A stretch of 64,000 bases of DNA, from positions 62,001 to 126,000 of the forward strand of contig NZ_BMPO01000007.1 of the NCBI RefSeq assembly GCF_014647635.1. Reading direction: 5' to 3'. The notes beneath the pieces were generated by a model. It was not told the DNA's origin. It saw only the letters and a list, made by a program, of their open reading frames with translations, and searched no databases. Both the position numbers and the translations under genes were made by a program. Within the stretch, counting starts at the first letter, position 1; the number at the start of each line of letters is the position of its first letter. Source of the DNA: Pseudomonas matsuisoli. GTDB lineage: Bacteria; Pseudomonadota; Gammaproteobacteria; Pseudomonadales; Pseudomonadaceae. Shown piece after piece: positions 1-8,285 of this stretch.

Positions 1-85
1 GTATTCCGCCGATGGAGTTGGGGATGATGTGCTCACTAGAATCGTTTTTGGGTGTCAGCGGCTCTTTGCATAAATAGCAATCCAT
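1..85 (-). CDS. HNH endonuclease, 5' end only (runs off the left edge)
   Basis: Only the first 28 codons lie in the window. The minus strand reads Met-Asp-Cys-Tyr-Leu-Cys, then EHIIPNSIGG. A CxxC knuckle followed by an H-[IV]-[IV]-P-N-S-x-G-G stretch is the opening of many HNH nucleases. The ATG at 85 is preceded by a good ribosome site (AGGAGAAGG at about 87-95). The catalytic C-terminal half cannot be seen, so intactness is unknown. Such small HNH genes are common cargo of islands and prophages, which fits the accessory DNA to its right. Confidence 0.7.
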   Translation of the reverse strand, partial: MDCYLCKEPLTPKNDSSEHIIPNSIGGI

Positions 86-386
86 ACCTTCTCCTAACAG
101 CACAATGATCTTCCCTCTCAATTCTTCATATCACCGGCACTGGATGTACCTTGAGGCTACCTTTAATCTCGCTCGTAAGGCATACGTTCGCGCGGTTTGG
201 GTGCCTAACCGGTCGTATAGGCCGGGAATGTCTACCGGAGCAGGGGTAGTTTATCCACCTAAAATAAGTGTCCACTTAGCCCAAAACAGACCACATAGCT
301 TTACGTGTTTTCGATTTCGCGCCTACCTTTCGCTTCGCGTAACGCGGCACTGAGCTGAACGACAGCAAAAAGCGCTGCACGCTTAA

Positions 387-645
387 TTGGGGCTCCATAT
401 CCGAGCGCGCTTGCTCAGTACTGGCTTGGGCGGCTTTCAATTGATACCAGGGATCCAGTCTGAAAAGCGGCTGACTCAGCCGTGCTCGAAGCACGGTTCC
501 GCTACGCGATCGACGAAGCTCAGGTTCATCCCTACTTAGGGTGGAACGGTCGGTCGTGGCTTCGGCGCTTAGATTTGGTAGCACCCCTGCTTTGGCTTGC
601 GGAATTGCTTCTCTTTTCGCCAGAAAAGCGTGGCGAACAGCGGAA
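387..645 (-). pseudogene. Decayed TolC-family outer-membrane protein fragment
   Basis: The minus strand encodes a stretch resembling the N-terminal third of TolC/AprF-type outer-membrane channel proteins. AKREAIPQAKAGVLPNLSAE is followed about 30 residues later by LSQPLFRLDPWYQLKAAQAS and TEQAR. These match the family's 'REAxPQAxAGLLPxL' and 'LxQPLFRLDxWxQLxxA' regions. No start codon or signal peptide is found upstream, and downstream of DMEPQ the frame diverges into unrelated residues. A full-length protein would be about 430-480 residues, so this is a remnant. The full gene would export substrates across the outer membrane with an inner-membrane pump, and no pump gene is nearby. The family call rests on recognised motifs only. 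Confidence 0.5.
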
Positions 646-1136
646 AGCTAAGCATCGTTTTCTGCTGCCAACTGATAGACCGAAAGAAGAGAGACCCGAT
701 TTAAGTCCGGGTGTCTGGGAGCGGACGACAAAAGCGGACAGAGCGCTAGCGTTGCGCTCAATATACGAATGGCTACCGCATCTACAACATCCCTGTATGC
801 AAAAGGCCGATAGCCTCACTTCTACTATTACGATCGTATGAAGATTTTGGCCAGCGCTAACTGGCTGGATGATGGAACCACTCAGCCTAGCGACGACGTG
901 CAAATAGCGGCTTAAGCCGCATTGACCACAGCATCAAGCCGCTACCCAAATGCGTGCTACTGGACGGGCTGGTTAGGCTAGAAGCCGAGCGCAATTGTCG
1001 TAGACGCAAACGCTGCACCAACGGTGAAAGCTATTACGTTCGCAAACAAGAAAATTACGAGAAGGAAAGCGTACTGCACTGCCTTGAGCATTTGATCATC
1101 CTTGATCCGAGCACTTACCAGGGGAAATCCTGCCGC
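646..1136. other. No convincing gene
   Basis: Several reading frames are open for 60-120 codons, but none shows a ribosome site, a recognisable motif or plausible composition. I see no strong inverted repeats. It reads as decayed island DNA between the TolC remnant and the NYN gene. Confidence 0.4.
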
Positions 1137-1274
1137 TTAGAAAATGTACGTAGCAGGCATCTGGCCTAGGCGCTCGATTGTGCTGAAAGACTTTGGAGGG
1201 TCCACGCGGTCACCCGCTCCAACTGAAGCGGTCAGGAACAGAAACGCGAAGAAACTGAGTACGCGAGAATGCAT
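1137..1274 (-). CDS. Possible small secreted peptide or gene remnant
   Basis: A 45-codon minus-strand frame starts Met-His-Ser-Arg followed by a hydrophobic run (VLSFFAFLFLTASVGA) that looks like a signal peptide with an Ala-x-Gly-type cleavage region. About 24 polar residues follow. The ribosome site is poor and there is no homology I recognise. It could be the 5' stump of a larger secreted protein. It is listed because the signal-like segment is hard to dismiss, but it may be chance. Confidence 0.25.
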   Translation of the reverse strand: MHSRVLSFFAFLFLTASVGAGDRVDPPKSFSTIERLGQMPATYIF

Positions 1275-1418
1275 GATATTCATCCATGAATGAGCGGCGA
1301 TCCTTGCCAGCGTGGGCGATACTATCGTATCCACGCCCGCCGTCATGTGAACCGGATCTCAGGCCCGCATTAGCTTCGGCACCGCCCTACCCGCTACGCC
1401 CCATCTGAACGAGTAACT

Positions 1419-2153
1419 ATGCGAACTGGGATTTACATTGACTTCGAAAACATTGCATCCAACAAGCTAGGAGCAATCGACTTCGCAGCACTCCGCAGAT
1501 TCTACGAAAGCACGGGAGTCGTTGTGCAGGCTCACGCCTACCTCGCGATCGATGAGCAACGTGAGGCCGAAAATTCGAAATATGCTGGATGGCGTAAGAA
1601 CTGCCGGATCCGGCTTGAAGCGGGCGAATTTAAGCTCCATCAAAAGTCGGTGAAGACTTACCAAACAGACTCAGGCGAAACTACCACTAAGGCAAATGTC
1701 GACGTCGATCTGACAGTAGACGTCATGCTTCACGCCGAGCGGCTAGACCGAGTTGTGCTTCTTTCAGGAGACGGGGATTTCGTTCGGCTTGTAGAGGTAC
1801 TTCAAGACAAGGGAATTTGGGTTGAAGTCGTCGCGGTCGCAGGCTTATCTGGGGGCCTGGCCCGGGCATGCAATCGGGTTACGAACCCACTCCTGATACC
1901 CGGCGTTCACTACTCGAACGAGCACAGCTATCACCGAATCATACGAGTGATAGCGTTCGATCATCACAAACGCGAAGCCACTGTAGAGTACTGGGATAGT
2001 TTTCCCAAAACACTGTCAGTCAGCGACCCTGCCTTGAAGCGAGAGAGGCTTCAACTGGACCCTCAAATGTACGAATCACAGCGATTTCGCCCTGGATCAG
2101 TGATCGGCTGGACAGGCGCAGCTGGTCTTTCCGCGTACCACGAAATTGGCTAA
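1419..2153 (+). CDS. NYN-domain (LabA/DUF88-like) protein
   Basis: A 244-residue protein of the NYN (Nedd4-BP1/YacP nuclease) superfamily. This PIN-like fold usually processes RNA with a metal-dependent acidic site. The N-terminal strand GIYIDFENIA carries the first Asp; NVDVDLTVDVM and LLSGDGDFVRLVEVL supply the other acidic residues and the family's 'SGDGDF' signature (about residues 117-122). Residues 165-244 form a basic C-terminal extension that I do not recognise. Only a weak ribosome site precedes the ATG, but the start matches the beginning of the domain. It stands alone on its strand. LabA-like NYN proteins are frequent in mobile and defence islands; a nuclease role here is inferred. 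Confidence 0.85.
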   Translation: MRTGIYIDFENIASNKLGAIDFAALRRFYESTGVVVQAHAYLAIDEQREAENSKYAGWRKNCRIRLEAGEFKLHQKSVKTYQTDSGETTTKANVDVDLTVDVMLHAERLDRVVLLSGDGDFVRLVEVLQDKGIWVEVVAVAGLSGGLARACNRVTNPLLIPGVHYSNEHSYHRIIRVIAFDHHKREATVEYWDSFPKTLSVSDPALKRERLQLDPQMYESQRFRPGSVIGWTGAAGLSAYHEIG

Positions 2154-2216
2154 GGCTCGCCTGACCAATCCCAGAAAAGCAAGATGTCATTAATACCTAG
2201 GGAGTCAAACATATAA

Positions 2217-3170
2217 ATGCCGGCGTTTTCCTTCGAAATTTTCGACGCGAAAGATTTAATACTACTCTTTTTAGGGGCCACGCTTGGCTATATCTTCAGC
2301 CTAATAGCCTCTAAACAAACAGAGAAAAGAAAAGATTTAGTTTTGGAAATACTTGGTCGACAGATAGTAGCCGAGAGCGGGAAGTCTTGTCCATTCAAGA
2401 TAATTGATCGTGCGGGCAACACACTAGATAACATCTATTTTGTTGTAGCCCGTATTTGGAACAGGGGACGAGATACCGTTCGAGGTGATGAAATTTCGCC
2501 GTCAGCGCCTCTTACTATAGAAGTAAACGAGTCGGCAAGGGTAATCGGAGAACCCGAGATAGTAAGACCTCACTCACAAATGGAATTTTCTATAACTTCA
2601 CCGCATCAAAACAAATTCGTTTTTTCCTTTGACTGTTTAAACCACGACGAGTGGGTGCAGGTAGGGTTTTATATAACAGGAGATCCTCGGGCTTCAATCA
2701 AAGGCGCTGGACGAATTTTCGGACAGCATTCAGATTTCGAGGTTACCACGGATGATTCTAAAGCAAGTTTTTACGAGAGATTAACTGCCTCCATTGCATT
2801 TTTAATTGTAGTTTCAAGCCCATTTGCGCTTATTGGCGCACTCTGGTGGACTTACGAATATTATTCTATAACTGACATATTCTTTAATCCTGACAGCCTA
2901 CCAAAATCACTTATGTTTTTATTAAGCTTAGGAATGATGGTTATTTCAGCCGCATCTATGTATTACTTATCGCTTTGGATTAAACGCAAGAATAACCCTA
3001 AAGGCTATCCGATCCGTGAAGACTTTGAGCCAACACAACGTCAGTCGCTAAGAGCCTTCTTCCTAACAGCCTTACACGGCAAACGATACGAGGTCTCAAC
3101 ATCTGTGCACGATTACGGTGAAATTAAAACTCGCTCAAAAGGGCAAAGCAGCTCTAAAAATAGAGACTAA
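2217..3170 (+). CDS. Membrane protein of unknown function
   Basis: 317 residues with one N-terminal transmembrane helix (about residues 13-31, LILLFLGATLGYIFSLIA). A soluble, beta-rich-looking domain of about 160 residues follows, then two helices near residues 192-214 and 237-257 and a basic cytoplasmic tail. I recognise no family. The sequence is notably AT-rich with unusual codons for this genome (many ATA, AGA and TTA), pointing to recent transfer. The ribosome site is weak (GGGAG about 15 nt upstream). It is 63 bp after the NYN gene and may be co-transcribed with it. Confidence 0.75.
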   Translation: MPAFSFEIFDAKDLILLFLGATLGYIFSLIASKQTEKRKDLVLEILGRQIVAESGKSCPFKIIDRAGNTLDNIYFVVARIWNRGRDTVRGDEISPSAPLTIEVNESARVIGEPEIVRPHSQMEFSITSPHQNKFVFSFDCLNHDEWVQVGFYITGDPRASIKGAGRIFGQHSDFEVTTDDSKASFYERLTASIAFLIVVSSPFALIGALWWTYEYYSITDIFFNPDSLPKSLMFLLSLGMMVISAASMYYLSLWIKRKNNPKGYPIREDFEPTQRQSLRAFFLTALHGKRYEVSTSVHDYGEIKTRSKGQSSSKNRD

Positions 3171-3390
3171 AAATTCCATAAAATTTTCGAATCAAAGAAT
3201 GGAATTGCCATTAACGACGAAATATAAGACTCGTTTACTATCATCTGATGATGTCCATCTTCGGTGAAAATCTCAGGGCTCAATAAGCCTGAAGCCGGAT
3301 TAGATTATTCACCGAATACAAATAGATTGCTCGTGCCTGTAGCTTCACAGTTTAGGCAACTCGAGCCGCCTAATTTCTACGTACGCCCAA

Positions 3391-3780
3391 TTATTTTTTA
3401 TAAATGCTGATAGTTCTGCCGACCGCATCAACTGGAGGGCTCTTGCTAGAATAGCTAAACCCACTTACGAGTTGAAAACTCAAGTAGTGTCTGACGCCTC
3501 CGGCAGGTCGTGACTCCTCGAAAATCAATGCACTGCTCACCTGCTCTACCCTAAGCCCGTCATCTCCCGTGAACGCTAAATGGACAGACTGGATGTTTTC
3601 AGGAGCGTCCAACGCCTGTAACTGAAGCTCAGTACAATCGGTTGTCATCAAAACACCTGATGAGTCAGCGATCATTAGGAAATAGACACCTTCACTGATG
3701 TGAACAGAACTCCAAGTCTGATACTCATCGCTTTCTAGGATCGGCCAGGGATCTAAGCTCGGTTTGACAGGCGAAAACAT
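3391..3780 (-). CDS. Hypothetical protein
   Basis: 129 residues from the ATG at 3780, chosen because GAAGG lies 8 nt upstream. An ATG 14 codons earlier lacks a ribosome site. There is no signal peptide or membrane segment. Composition is globular with alternating hydrophobic strands, consistent with a small beta-sandwich, and the C-terminus is basic (TISIYKK). It faces away from the next gene. I recognise no family. Confidence 0.6.
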   Translation of the reverse strand: MFSPVKPSLDPWPILESDEYQTWSSVHISEGVYFLMIADSSGVLMTTDCTELQLQALDAPENIQSVHLAFTGDDGLRVEQVSSALIFEESRPAGGVRHYLSFQLVSGFSYSSKSPPVDAVGRTISIYKK

Positions 3781-3922
3781 AATATAAACCTTCGTTGGGT
3801 TCTGCGTTATCAAAAGCCTCATTTAAATACTAGGCTCTTTTTTTGGGGCACGATGGAAGGTGATTGCCTATCCAGATATCGCCAATTTATGCTTGACGCA
3901 TACGCCACATACGGAAGTAGAT

Positions 3923-4078
3923 ATGGACAATGAAAACAGCGCTCCAATACCAGATATCCCTGCACAGACTAAAAAGCGTATAGATTTTTTAAACGATGCA
4001 GACTTCCGTATACCTGTAACCGTCGAAGAATTTAACCGAGGCGATGAAGAAATCATCGCCCTGTTCGAGCGAGACTAG
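3923..4078 (+). CDS. Small acidic hypothetical protein
   Basis: 51 residues (MDNENSAPIP... ending ALFERD). The ATG at 3923 has GGAAG 6 nt upstream; an ATG 21 codons earlier has no site. The protein is strongly acidic with no cysteine or membrane helix. The segment DADFRIPVTVEEFNRGDEEI looks like an ordered amphipathic region. It might be a small antitoxin or inhibitor, but nothing in the sequence proves this and no partner is adjacent. Confidence 0.45.
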   Translation: MDNENSAPIPDIPAQTKKRIDFLNDADFRIPVTVEEFNRGDEEIIALFERD

Positions 4079-4199
4079 GCAGAAGATGACTAAACTCCGT
4101 TCTGCTAGCGATTAGCTGGCATGGACTTTCTAACCACTCAGCGTGGCTCAGGCCTGCGGCGAGGTATATCTGGTATGACTGGCGCTCCTCCGCCAAGCT

Positions 4200-4393
4200 C
4201 TACAAATTTATAATAGCCAGATATCTTCTGCTTTTTGCGAACAGAGCTGCGATTTCGAGACAGCGTTCAGCATTCTTCTCATTCAACTCTTTACGCTCTT
4301 CATCGCTGATATTGCGTAGCTTCTGTAGCTTTTCTTTTTAACGCTTCACCTTAAAGGCAATTATTTCCTCAAAGCTCAGGTCGTTGTATATTC
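4200..4393 (-). pseudogene. Possible decayed small ORF after the AbrB-like gene
   Basis: Directly downstream of the AbrB-like gene on the same strand, the frame reads DLSFEEIIAFKVKR, a TAA stop (4338-4340), then KEKLQKLRNISDEERKELNE and a further 23 residues to a TAG. Composition before and after the stop is similar (charged, helical), as expected of one small helical protein broken by a nonsense change. There is no clear start codon. The alternative is ordinary non-coding DNA. The rest of 4079-4394 holds nothing I can identify. Confidence 0.25.
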
Positions 4394-4394
4394 T

Positions 4395-4580
4395 TTAATC
4401 ATCATCGCGTCTCTTTAAATGAGTCAAAATGACCGAATGATCTTCGACTTCTATGCTGAATTCGTCACCCGCTTCCCACCCTTCCTGCTTTAAGAGTTCT
4501 GGCGGAAGATCAATGAAACCGTCACCCGTACCGTCGGCTGCGTCGTGAAGTGTCAGCACCCATCGTCTCTTACTAGTCAT
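4395..4580 (-). CDS. AbrB/SpoVT-like swapped-hairpin DNA-binding protein
   Basis: 61 residues, starting at the ATG at 4580, which has an ideal ribosome site (GGAGGTGG) just upstream. An ATG at 4658 would overlap the previous gene's stop but lacks its own site. The core GFIDLPPELLKQEGWEAGDEFSIEVED matches the AbrB/MazE/SpoVT swapped-hairpin domain ('LPxxLLxxLGWxxGDxLxv'). Such proteins are antitoxins or transition-state regulators acting as dimers on DNA. It ends in KRRDDD. It lies just downstream of the 199-residue zinc-knuckle protein, probably in one transcript. No clear toxin partner is present, although the region downstream may hold a decayed small gene. Confidence 0.75.
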   Translation of the reverse strand: MTSKRRWVLTLHDAADGTGDGFIDLPPELLKQEGWEAGDEFSIEVEDHSVILTHLKRRDDD

Positions 4581-4654
4581 TCCACCTCCGCAAGAGCGAT
4601 ACGTCATTAACAGGTGATAAGGTGCCGCGCGTTCAACCTGATTTCGGACGAACA

Positions 4655-5254
4655 TCAATCTAATACGCTATCATTTAGCCGCGATAGCAATACCATAACT
4701 TTGTCACAGCCTGACTCTGTTGAAAGCACTTCAGCAGGTGTTAGTCCACCTAATGCAGTGGCTGGCAGTCTAGCCCATGCAGCAGACTGAACTCCGAATT
4801 GACATACAATATCAAGAATCACACTTGCCAACTTCCGCCCATGCGCTAACATCATTAGCTTGGAGGCCTCTACTGATTGGATGCTTGTAGTCAAATGATG
4901 CTCACCGCATCTGACATTCAACCACCCTCTATCATTTGCTAGCTCCCCTTCAGCGCCGCAGCATTCACATACATGCCCTGATACCATCTCGATTATTTCA
5001 AGAGCGATCTCACTAAACGCATTAGTACCGCCACAATATATTCTTAGCTTACCGAACTTCTCTTTTATCTGAACAACTATAATTTTTTGATCGCGATGTT
5101 TCTTGTATGAGTTGAGAATGCCCAGTGCGGCGTAAACCAGTCCAAACCATCCGCTCGCACATTGGCATGCGAACGTGTCGTTCCGGCTCGTGCCGTAGGT
5201 ATCTAGCAGGGAGCCGTAATCAACAGCTAGTTGGCCTTCGTAAACGCTATCCAT
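4655..5254 (-). CDS. Uncharacterised protein with QIKEKFG motif and zinc knuckle
   Basis: 199 residues with a strong ribosome site (GGGAG 5 nt before the ATG). The middle contains VQIKEKFGKLRIYCGG, then about 25 residues later CECCGAEGELANDRGWLNVRCGEHH. I know this combination, 'QIKEKFGxLRxY' followed by a Cys4/His-type knuckle and 'RGW...C.EH', from an uncharacterised family frequent in prophages and islands. Cys-Glu-Cys-Cys and the later Cys plus His residues could bind one zinc. A further helical C-terminal domain of about 65 residues follows. The molecular role is unknown. Confidence 0.7.
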   Translation of the reverse strand: MDSVYEGQLAVDYGSLLDTYGTSRNDTFACQCASGWFGLVYAALGILNSYKKHRDQKIIVVQIKEKFGKLRIYCGGTNAFSEIALEIIEMVSGHVCECCGAEGELANDRGWLNVRCGEHHLTTSIQSVEASKLMMLAHGRKLASVILDIVCQFGVQSAAWARLPATALGGLTPAEVLSTESGCDKVMVLLSRLNDSVLD

Positions 5255-5421
5255 TTATCTCCCTAGTAGTACGACACCTGACTGCTCGTACGGATCACGT
5301 CTGTGGAAAGGTGAGCCAAATGCAGTACGACTGTGACATATAATAAATATGAAAATATGCACATATGTACATAGCCCTTGATGGCGCATTCTGGCTCCAT
5401 TGTTTTCATTTGCCAAGAGCA

Positions 5422-5697
5422 ATGAACACAAAAAACGATATCGCTAGGGCTGTACGTGAATTCCGGGCTGCTATGAATGTGCCTCAGACCAGTCTGGGTA
5501 TGGATCAGGCGTACATCAGCCGCGTAGAGAGCGGAAACCGGACGCCAACGCTTGCAAAAATAGAAGAGATCGCCGAACGACTAAACGTCCATCCTTTGGC
5601 GATCGTTGCTGCCGCTTATGTTAGAAGCCATGACGAATGGCGCGCCTTAGACAAGATGCTACAGACTCAGCTACGTGATGTTCTTCCGCCGCAATAG
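5422..5697 (+). CDS. XRE-family helix-turn-helix regulator
   Basis: 91 residues from the ATG at 5422; an ATG at 5365 would add 19 poorly conserved residues. The HTH is seen in SLGMDQAYISRVESGNRTPT LAKIEEIAERLNVHP, the classic Cro/C1-type recognition helix followed by the 'LxxIAxxLxV' segment. The first helix is shortened: the usual 'xxGLSQEELA' reads MNVPQTSLGMD, so a few residues may have been deleted and DNA binding may be altered. The gene sits alone just before the tRNA-like junction, where islands often place a regulator. The target is unknown. Confidence 0.7.
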   Translation: MNTKNDIARAVREFRAAMNVPQTSLGMDQAYISRVESGNRTPTLAKIEEIAERLNVHPLAIVAAAYVRSHDEWRALDKMLQTQLRDVLPPQ

Positions 5698-5920
5698 GTA
5701 TAGTCAAAAAACGCTTAGTTGGAAGGCACCTCTTGCTGGAAGCAAATTTAACTAGCTCGTTGACCGAGGCGCGAACAGGTGTCTCCATCTACCGGGTGAG
5801 CATATAGGTACTAAGCCGCAAATGTGCAACTAAAGGCGCGGAATAGCGCATATTTGAGGAAGCAATCAACGTGTTGTATTTATTCGACTATTTTCGGATG
5901 GATGCAGGCGTTACCCGGCA

Positions 5921-5949
5921 TTTCGGTTCGAGTCCGGGGAGGCCCACCA
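5921..5949 (+). repeat. tRNA 3'-end-like fragment (candidate attachment-site scar)
   Basis: The bases give a T-arm (TTCGG, loop TTCGAGT, CCGGG), a 7-nt acceptor strand GAGGCCC, a discriminator A and CCA. No D-arm, anticodon arm or 5' acceptor strand precedes it, so this is only a tRNA 3' end. It is followed within 10 nt by an intrinsic terminator. A closely similar fragment plus terminator occurs at 18938-18994. Integration into tRNA 3' ends is how many islands insert, leaving exactly this kind of scar. Confidence 0.6.
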
Positions 5950-5958
5950 TTCAAATAG

Positions 5959-5991
5959 AAAGACCGCACCGAATGGTGCGGTCTTTTTTTG
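5959..5991 (+). terminator. Intrinsic terminator after tRNA-like fragment
   Basis: A perfect 12-bp stem (AAAGACCGCACC / GGTGCGGTCTTT) with a GAAT loop is followed by a run of T. It is positioned like the terminator of the tRNA gene whose 3' end precedes it. Confidence 0.85.
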
Positions 5992-6012
5992 GGGACGAAA
6001 CGCCCGTATGGC

Positions 6013-6981
6013 TCAGTTGCTTGGATTAGGACCCAGTGACAGGTCAGTATCATTCCCACTTGCCCTGGATACCACCGACGACACAAAGCCGCCCATCACA
6101 AACACACAGACCAAAAGCTGTATCGAGATCAGACCGCGTACCCATTTTGAGTTGCCGACCACATCACCATAGGTGGTCGTCGTTGAAATACCGATACTGA
6201 AAAAGAGGAAGTCCAACCATGAGACAGCCTCCAGGCGTTGCTTGCGCCAGGTCTGGGCGACGTCGATGAGTTCTGTGCGCTTCTGCATGAGTTCCGTCGC
6301 AACCACTTCACGTTCATGGGCCTGGGCCTGAGTCGTGTCATGCAATTTATCCATCTGTGCCATGAGCAGGGGATCGCCGAACTGCCCGATGTTGCTCACG
6401 AAAAAATCATAAGCGTTAGCCATTTGTTGAGCCTGAATGACCCGCAAGCCCGCAAGCTTCACTCTCAGATTGGCCTCAGCAACACCATAATCCTGCCCTG
6501 ACGAGCCACGTTCCAAGAACGCCTGCAAGACGTGCTCCGCCTCAGCAACATTGCGAGTAGCCACAGCGGTGATGTCTTGCCGGTACCGCTCGCCATTGGT
6601 CATGGTGATGGTTTGGTTGCGCCTGCCTACCTCGACGAGTTCTGCGCGGCCAGAGTCGACTTTCTGGTCTAAAGACCTCACCTGGAGGTCGAGTTCGTTG
6701 ATTCGGGCCTTGATGCTTGCCAGCTGAACACTAATGCCACCCAGGCTAGGAGCACCTATCGTGGTGTGAGTATCCATCTCCTGCCACGCCAGCAATGGAA
6801 TATCGGACAGTGGGTCCAGGTTCAATTCACTGTTGACGATAAAACTGTCTGGACGAACGCTCCAGAGGAAGTAATACAACCAACTGAACAGCAATACGAT
6901 TGCGAGATAGCCCAGGAACCATCTGTTTACTTTCCTGAGCAACGCCAAAGATCCCTTCCAAACCATATCAATTCTGACCAA
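6013..6981 (-). CDS. Two-TM ion-channel protein with long coiled-coil insert
   Basis: 322 residues. TM1 is about residues 21-42 (WFLGYLAIVLLFSWLYYFLW). Some 200 residues rich in heptads follow (VQLASIKARINELDLQVRSL and beyond). The pore helix and filter read FFSIGISTTTTYGDVVGN, then TM2 (GLISIQLLVCVFVMGGFVSSVV). This is the potassium-channel Ion_trans_2 layout, except that the filter reads T-Y-G-D rather than G-Y-G-D and a large helical domain separates TM1 from the pore, placing it outside the cytoplasm. Start: TTG at 6981 with AGGAA 7 nt upstream; an ATG at 6966 lacks a site. Small channels of this sort occur in defence islands, where membrane depolarisation is an abortive outcome; that role is inferred. 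Confidence 0.8.
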   Translation of the reverse strand: MVRIDMVWKGSLALLRKVNRWFLGYLAIVLLFSWLYYFLWSVRPDSFIVNSELNLDPLSDIPLLAWQEMDTHTTIGAPSLGGISVQLASIKARINELDLQVRSLDQKVDSGRAELVEVGRRNQTITMTNGERYRQDITAVATRNVAEAEHVLQAFLERGSSGQDYGVAEANLRVKLAGLRVIQAQQMANAYDFFVSNIGQFGDPLLMAQMDKLHDTTQAQAHEREVVATELMQKRTELIDVAQTWRKQRLEAVSWLDFLFFSIGISTTTTYGDVVGNSKWVRGLISIQLLVCVFVMGGFVSSVVSRASGNDTDLSLGPNPSN

Positions 6982-7255
6982 CGAAAAATTCCTAGAATGC
7001 GCGTGAGAAGCATCGAGGACGCGCTAGCGTCCGCAGTGCTAGATGAACACATTTGTACGCAATGGACCACGAGGTGGTGGCTGGACCGTAGTTTGGTTGA
7101 GAGCCTGTTCAGGCGAGACGTAGAGCAGGAGACCGTCCAGGCCATCTACCCAGAAGGAACAACCAAAGCTGTTGTGGTCGGCATCATCCGGCTATGCCCG
7201 TTTCAACAGCGAGAACGCCTGCATTCGGGGAGCGCCCGCTCAAGGTCAACGCTCG

Positions 7256-7920
7256 TCAAAAAAACTTTGCGGGACATCGGACTTCAGGCAATGAACCCTC
7301 CTGACAGAGCTGCAACGTCTCAATAAAATCCCCAGTACCTAGGACAGCTTGGACCATATCGACGAGGGCAAACGTGGCAATACCCAGCCCATCTTGCTCC
7401 TTAGCAAAAGGGCCAAGATCTCGCAGAACAGCCTCACACTTTTTTCCATCGTGGTGATACTGAAACGAATTCAGCCAGTCCATCACTACTAGGTAGGACA
7501 GCGGTGGTCGTCCTGGACCAGAGAGCCGCATACGCTGGTTCATCGGTTTGAGCAAATACGCATCGCGTAACCGTCAAGGTGCCGGTGAAATACCCGGTGG
7601 CACAGACTCTTTTTGAGCACCTTGAGGATTGATGGAAGGTAGCATCGCTCGTTCTGGAGAACGAACGGGCGAAGCTTGAGCAACATCGCCCAAATGGGTT
7701 CCTCCTCAAGTCGCACACTACTCATCCGTGCGGGCGCGCCCTGTTTCCAGTTGAGCCTTATGGAGCTACCGCGCCCCTCCTGCACGAAACGAGTCGAGCG
7801 GAGCACCTCGGCGTGTCGCCAGAACTCCATGAGCAGCGCCCGGTCCACCTCCGGAATCTCGAAGCGTACCGATTCTCGGTGAAGGTCATTGTTGGCTATA
7901 AGGGTGGTTGCAATGAGCAC
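7256..7920 (-). pseudogene. Hypothetical gene with a frameshift
   Basis: From a GTG at 7920 (GGAG 10 nt upstream) the minus strand encodes VLIATTLIANNDLHRESVRF... to LKKSLCHRVFHRHLDGYAMR, stopping near 7540. A -1 shift near 7555-7575 joins it smoothly to a second frame, LRDAYLLKPMNQRMRLSGPG then PPLSYLVVMDWLNSFQYHHD, which runs to 7256. Both halves have protein-like composition and neither has a good independent start, so one gene of about 220 codons appears to be broken. A sequencing error or programmed shift are alternatives. I recognise no family. It diverges from the SIR2 operon across a 365-bp region containing a palindrome. Confidence 0.5.
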
Positions 7921-7976
7921 GACGTCTAAGCTCCGGCAGTTTGGTCTGTCATAAGCCCTAACTGAACGCTTATTTG

Positions 7977-7999
7977 CAATGTGCAGATTTTGCACATTG
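7977..7999. promoter_or_regulatory. Inverted repeat, candidate operator
   Basis: CAATGTGCA and TGCACATTG form a perfect 9-bp inverted repeat around a 5-nt spacer, in the divergent intergenic region between the broken gene ending its start at 7920 and the SIR2 gene at 8286. It has the dimensions of a dimeric HTH operator; the XRE protein at 12304 is one candidate binder. No other gene is visible in 7921-8285. Confidence 0.5.
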
Positions 8000-8285
8000 G
8001 CCTTCACACAATAACTCTTTGCAGCTGATAACGGACTGCACATGGACGTCCAGCTCGGCACGTTCGCGCCAGTGGCAACGCGCCAATCAGGCATTTGTAT
8101 GCAAAACGCTGGCTGGGCGCTCTATGCGCCCTGGCCCCTCCTGCCCCCCTTGACGGTTATCAAATCCCGTGAGCCATCAGTAGCCTGGACGGGGTGCTGG
8201 CATTTCAGTAGCCTCCATCAAGCCGTCCACGCCTTCAGTTGCTTGGGGCGTCCACGGACTAGCCACCGTCTCTTTGGAGGTCAGG

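Noticed and set aside
482-841. 119-codon plus-strand frame
   Set aside because: Overlaps the TolC-like minus-strand remnant, has no ribosome site and no recognisable motif.
5860-5949. Complete tRNA gene
   Set aside because: Only the T-arm and acceptor 3' strand are present; no matching 5' acceptor strand, D-arm or anticodon arm upstream. The same holds at 18880-18965.
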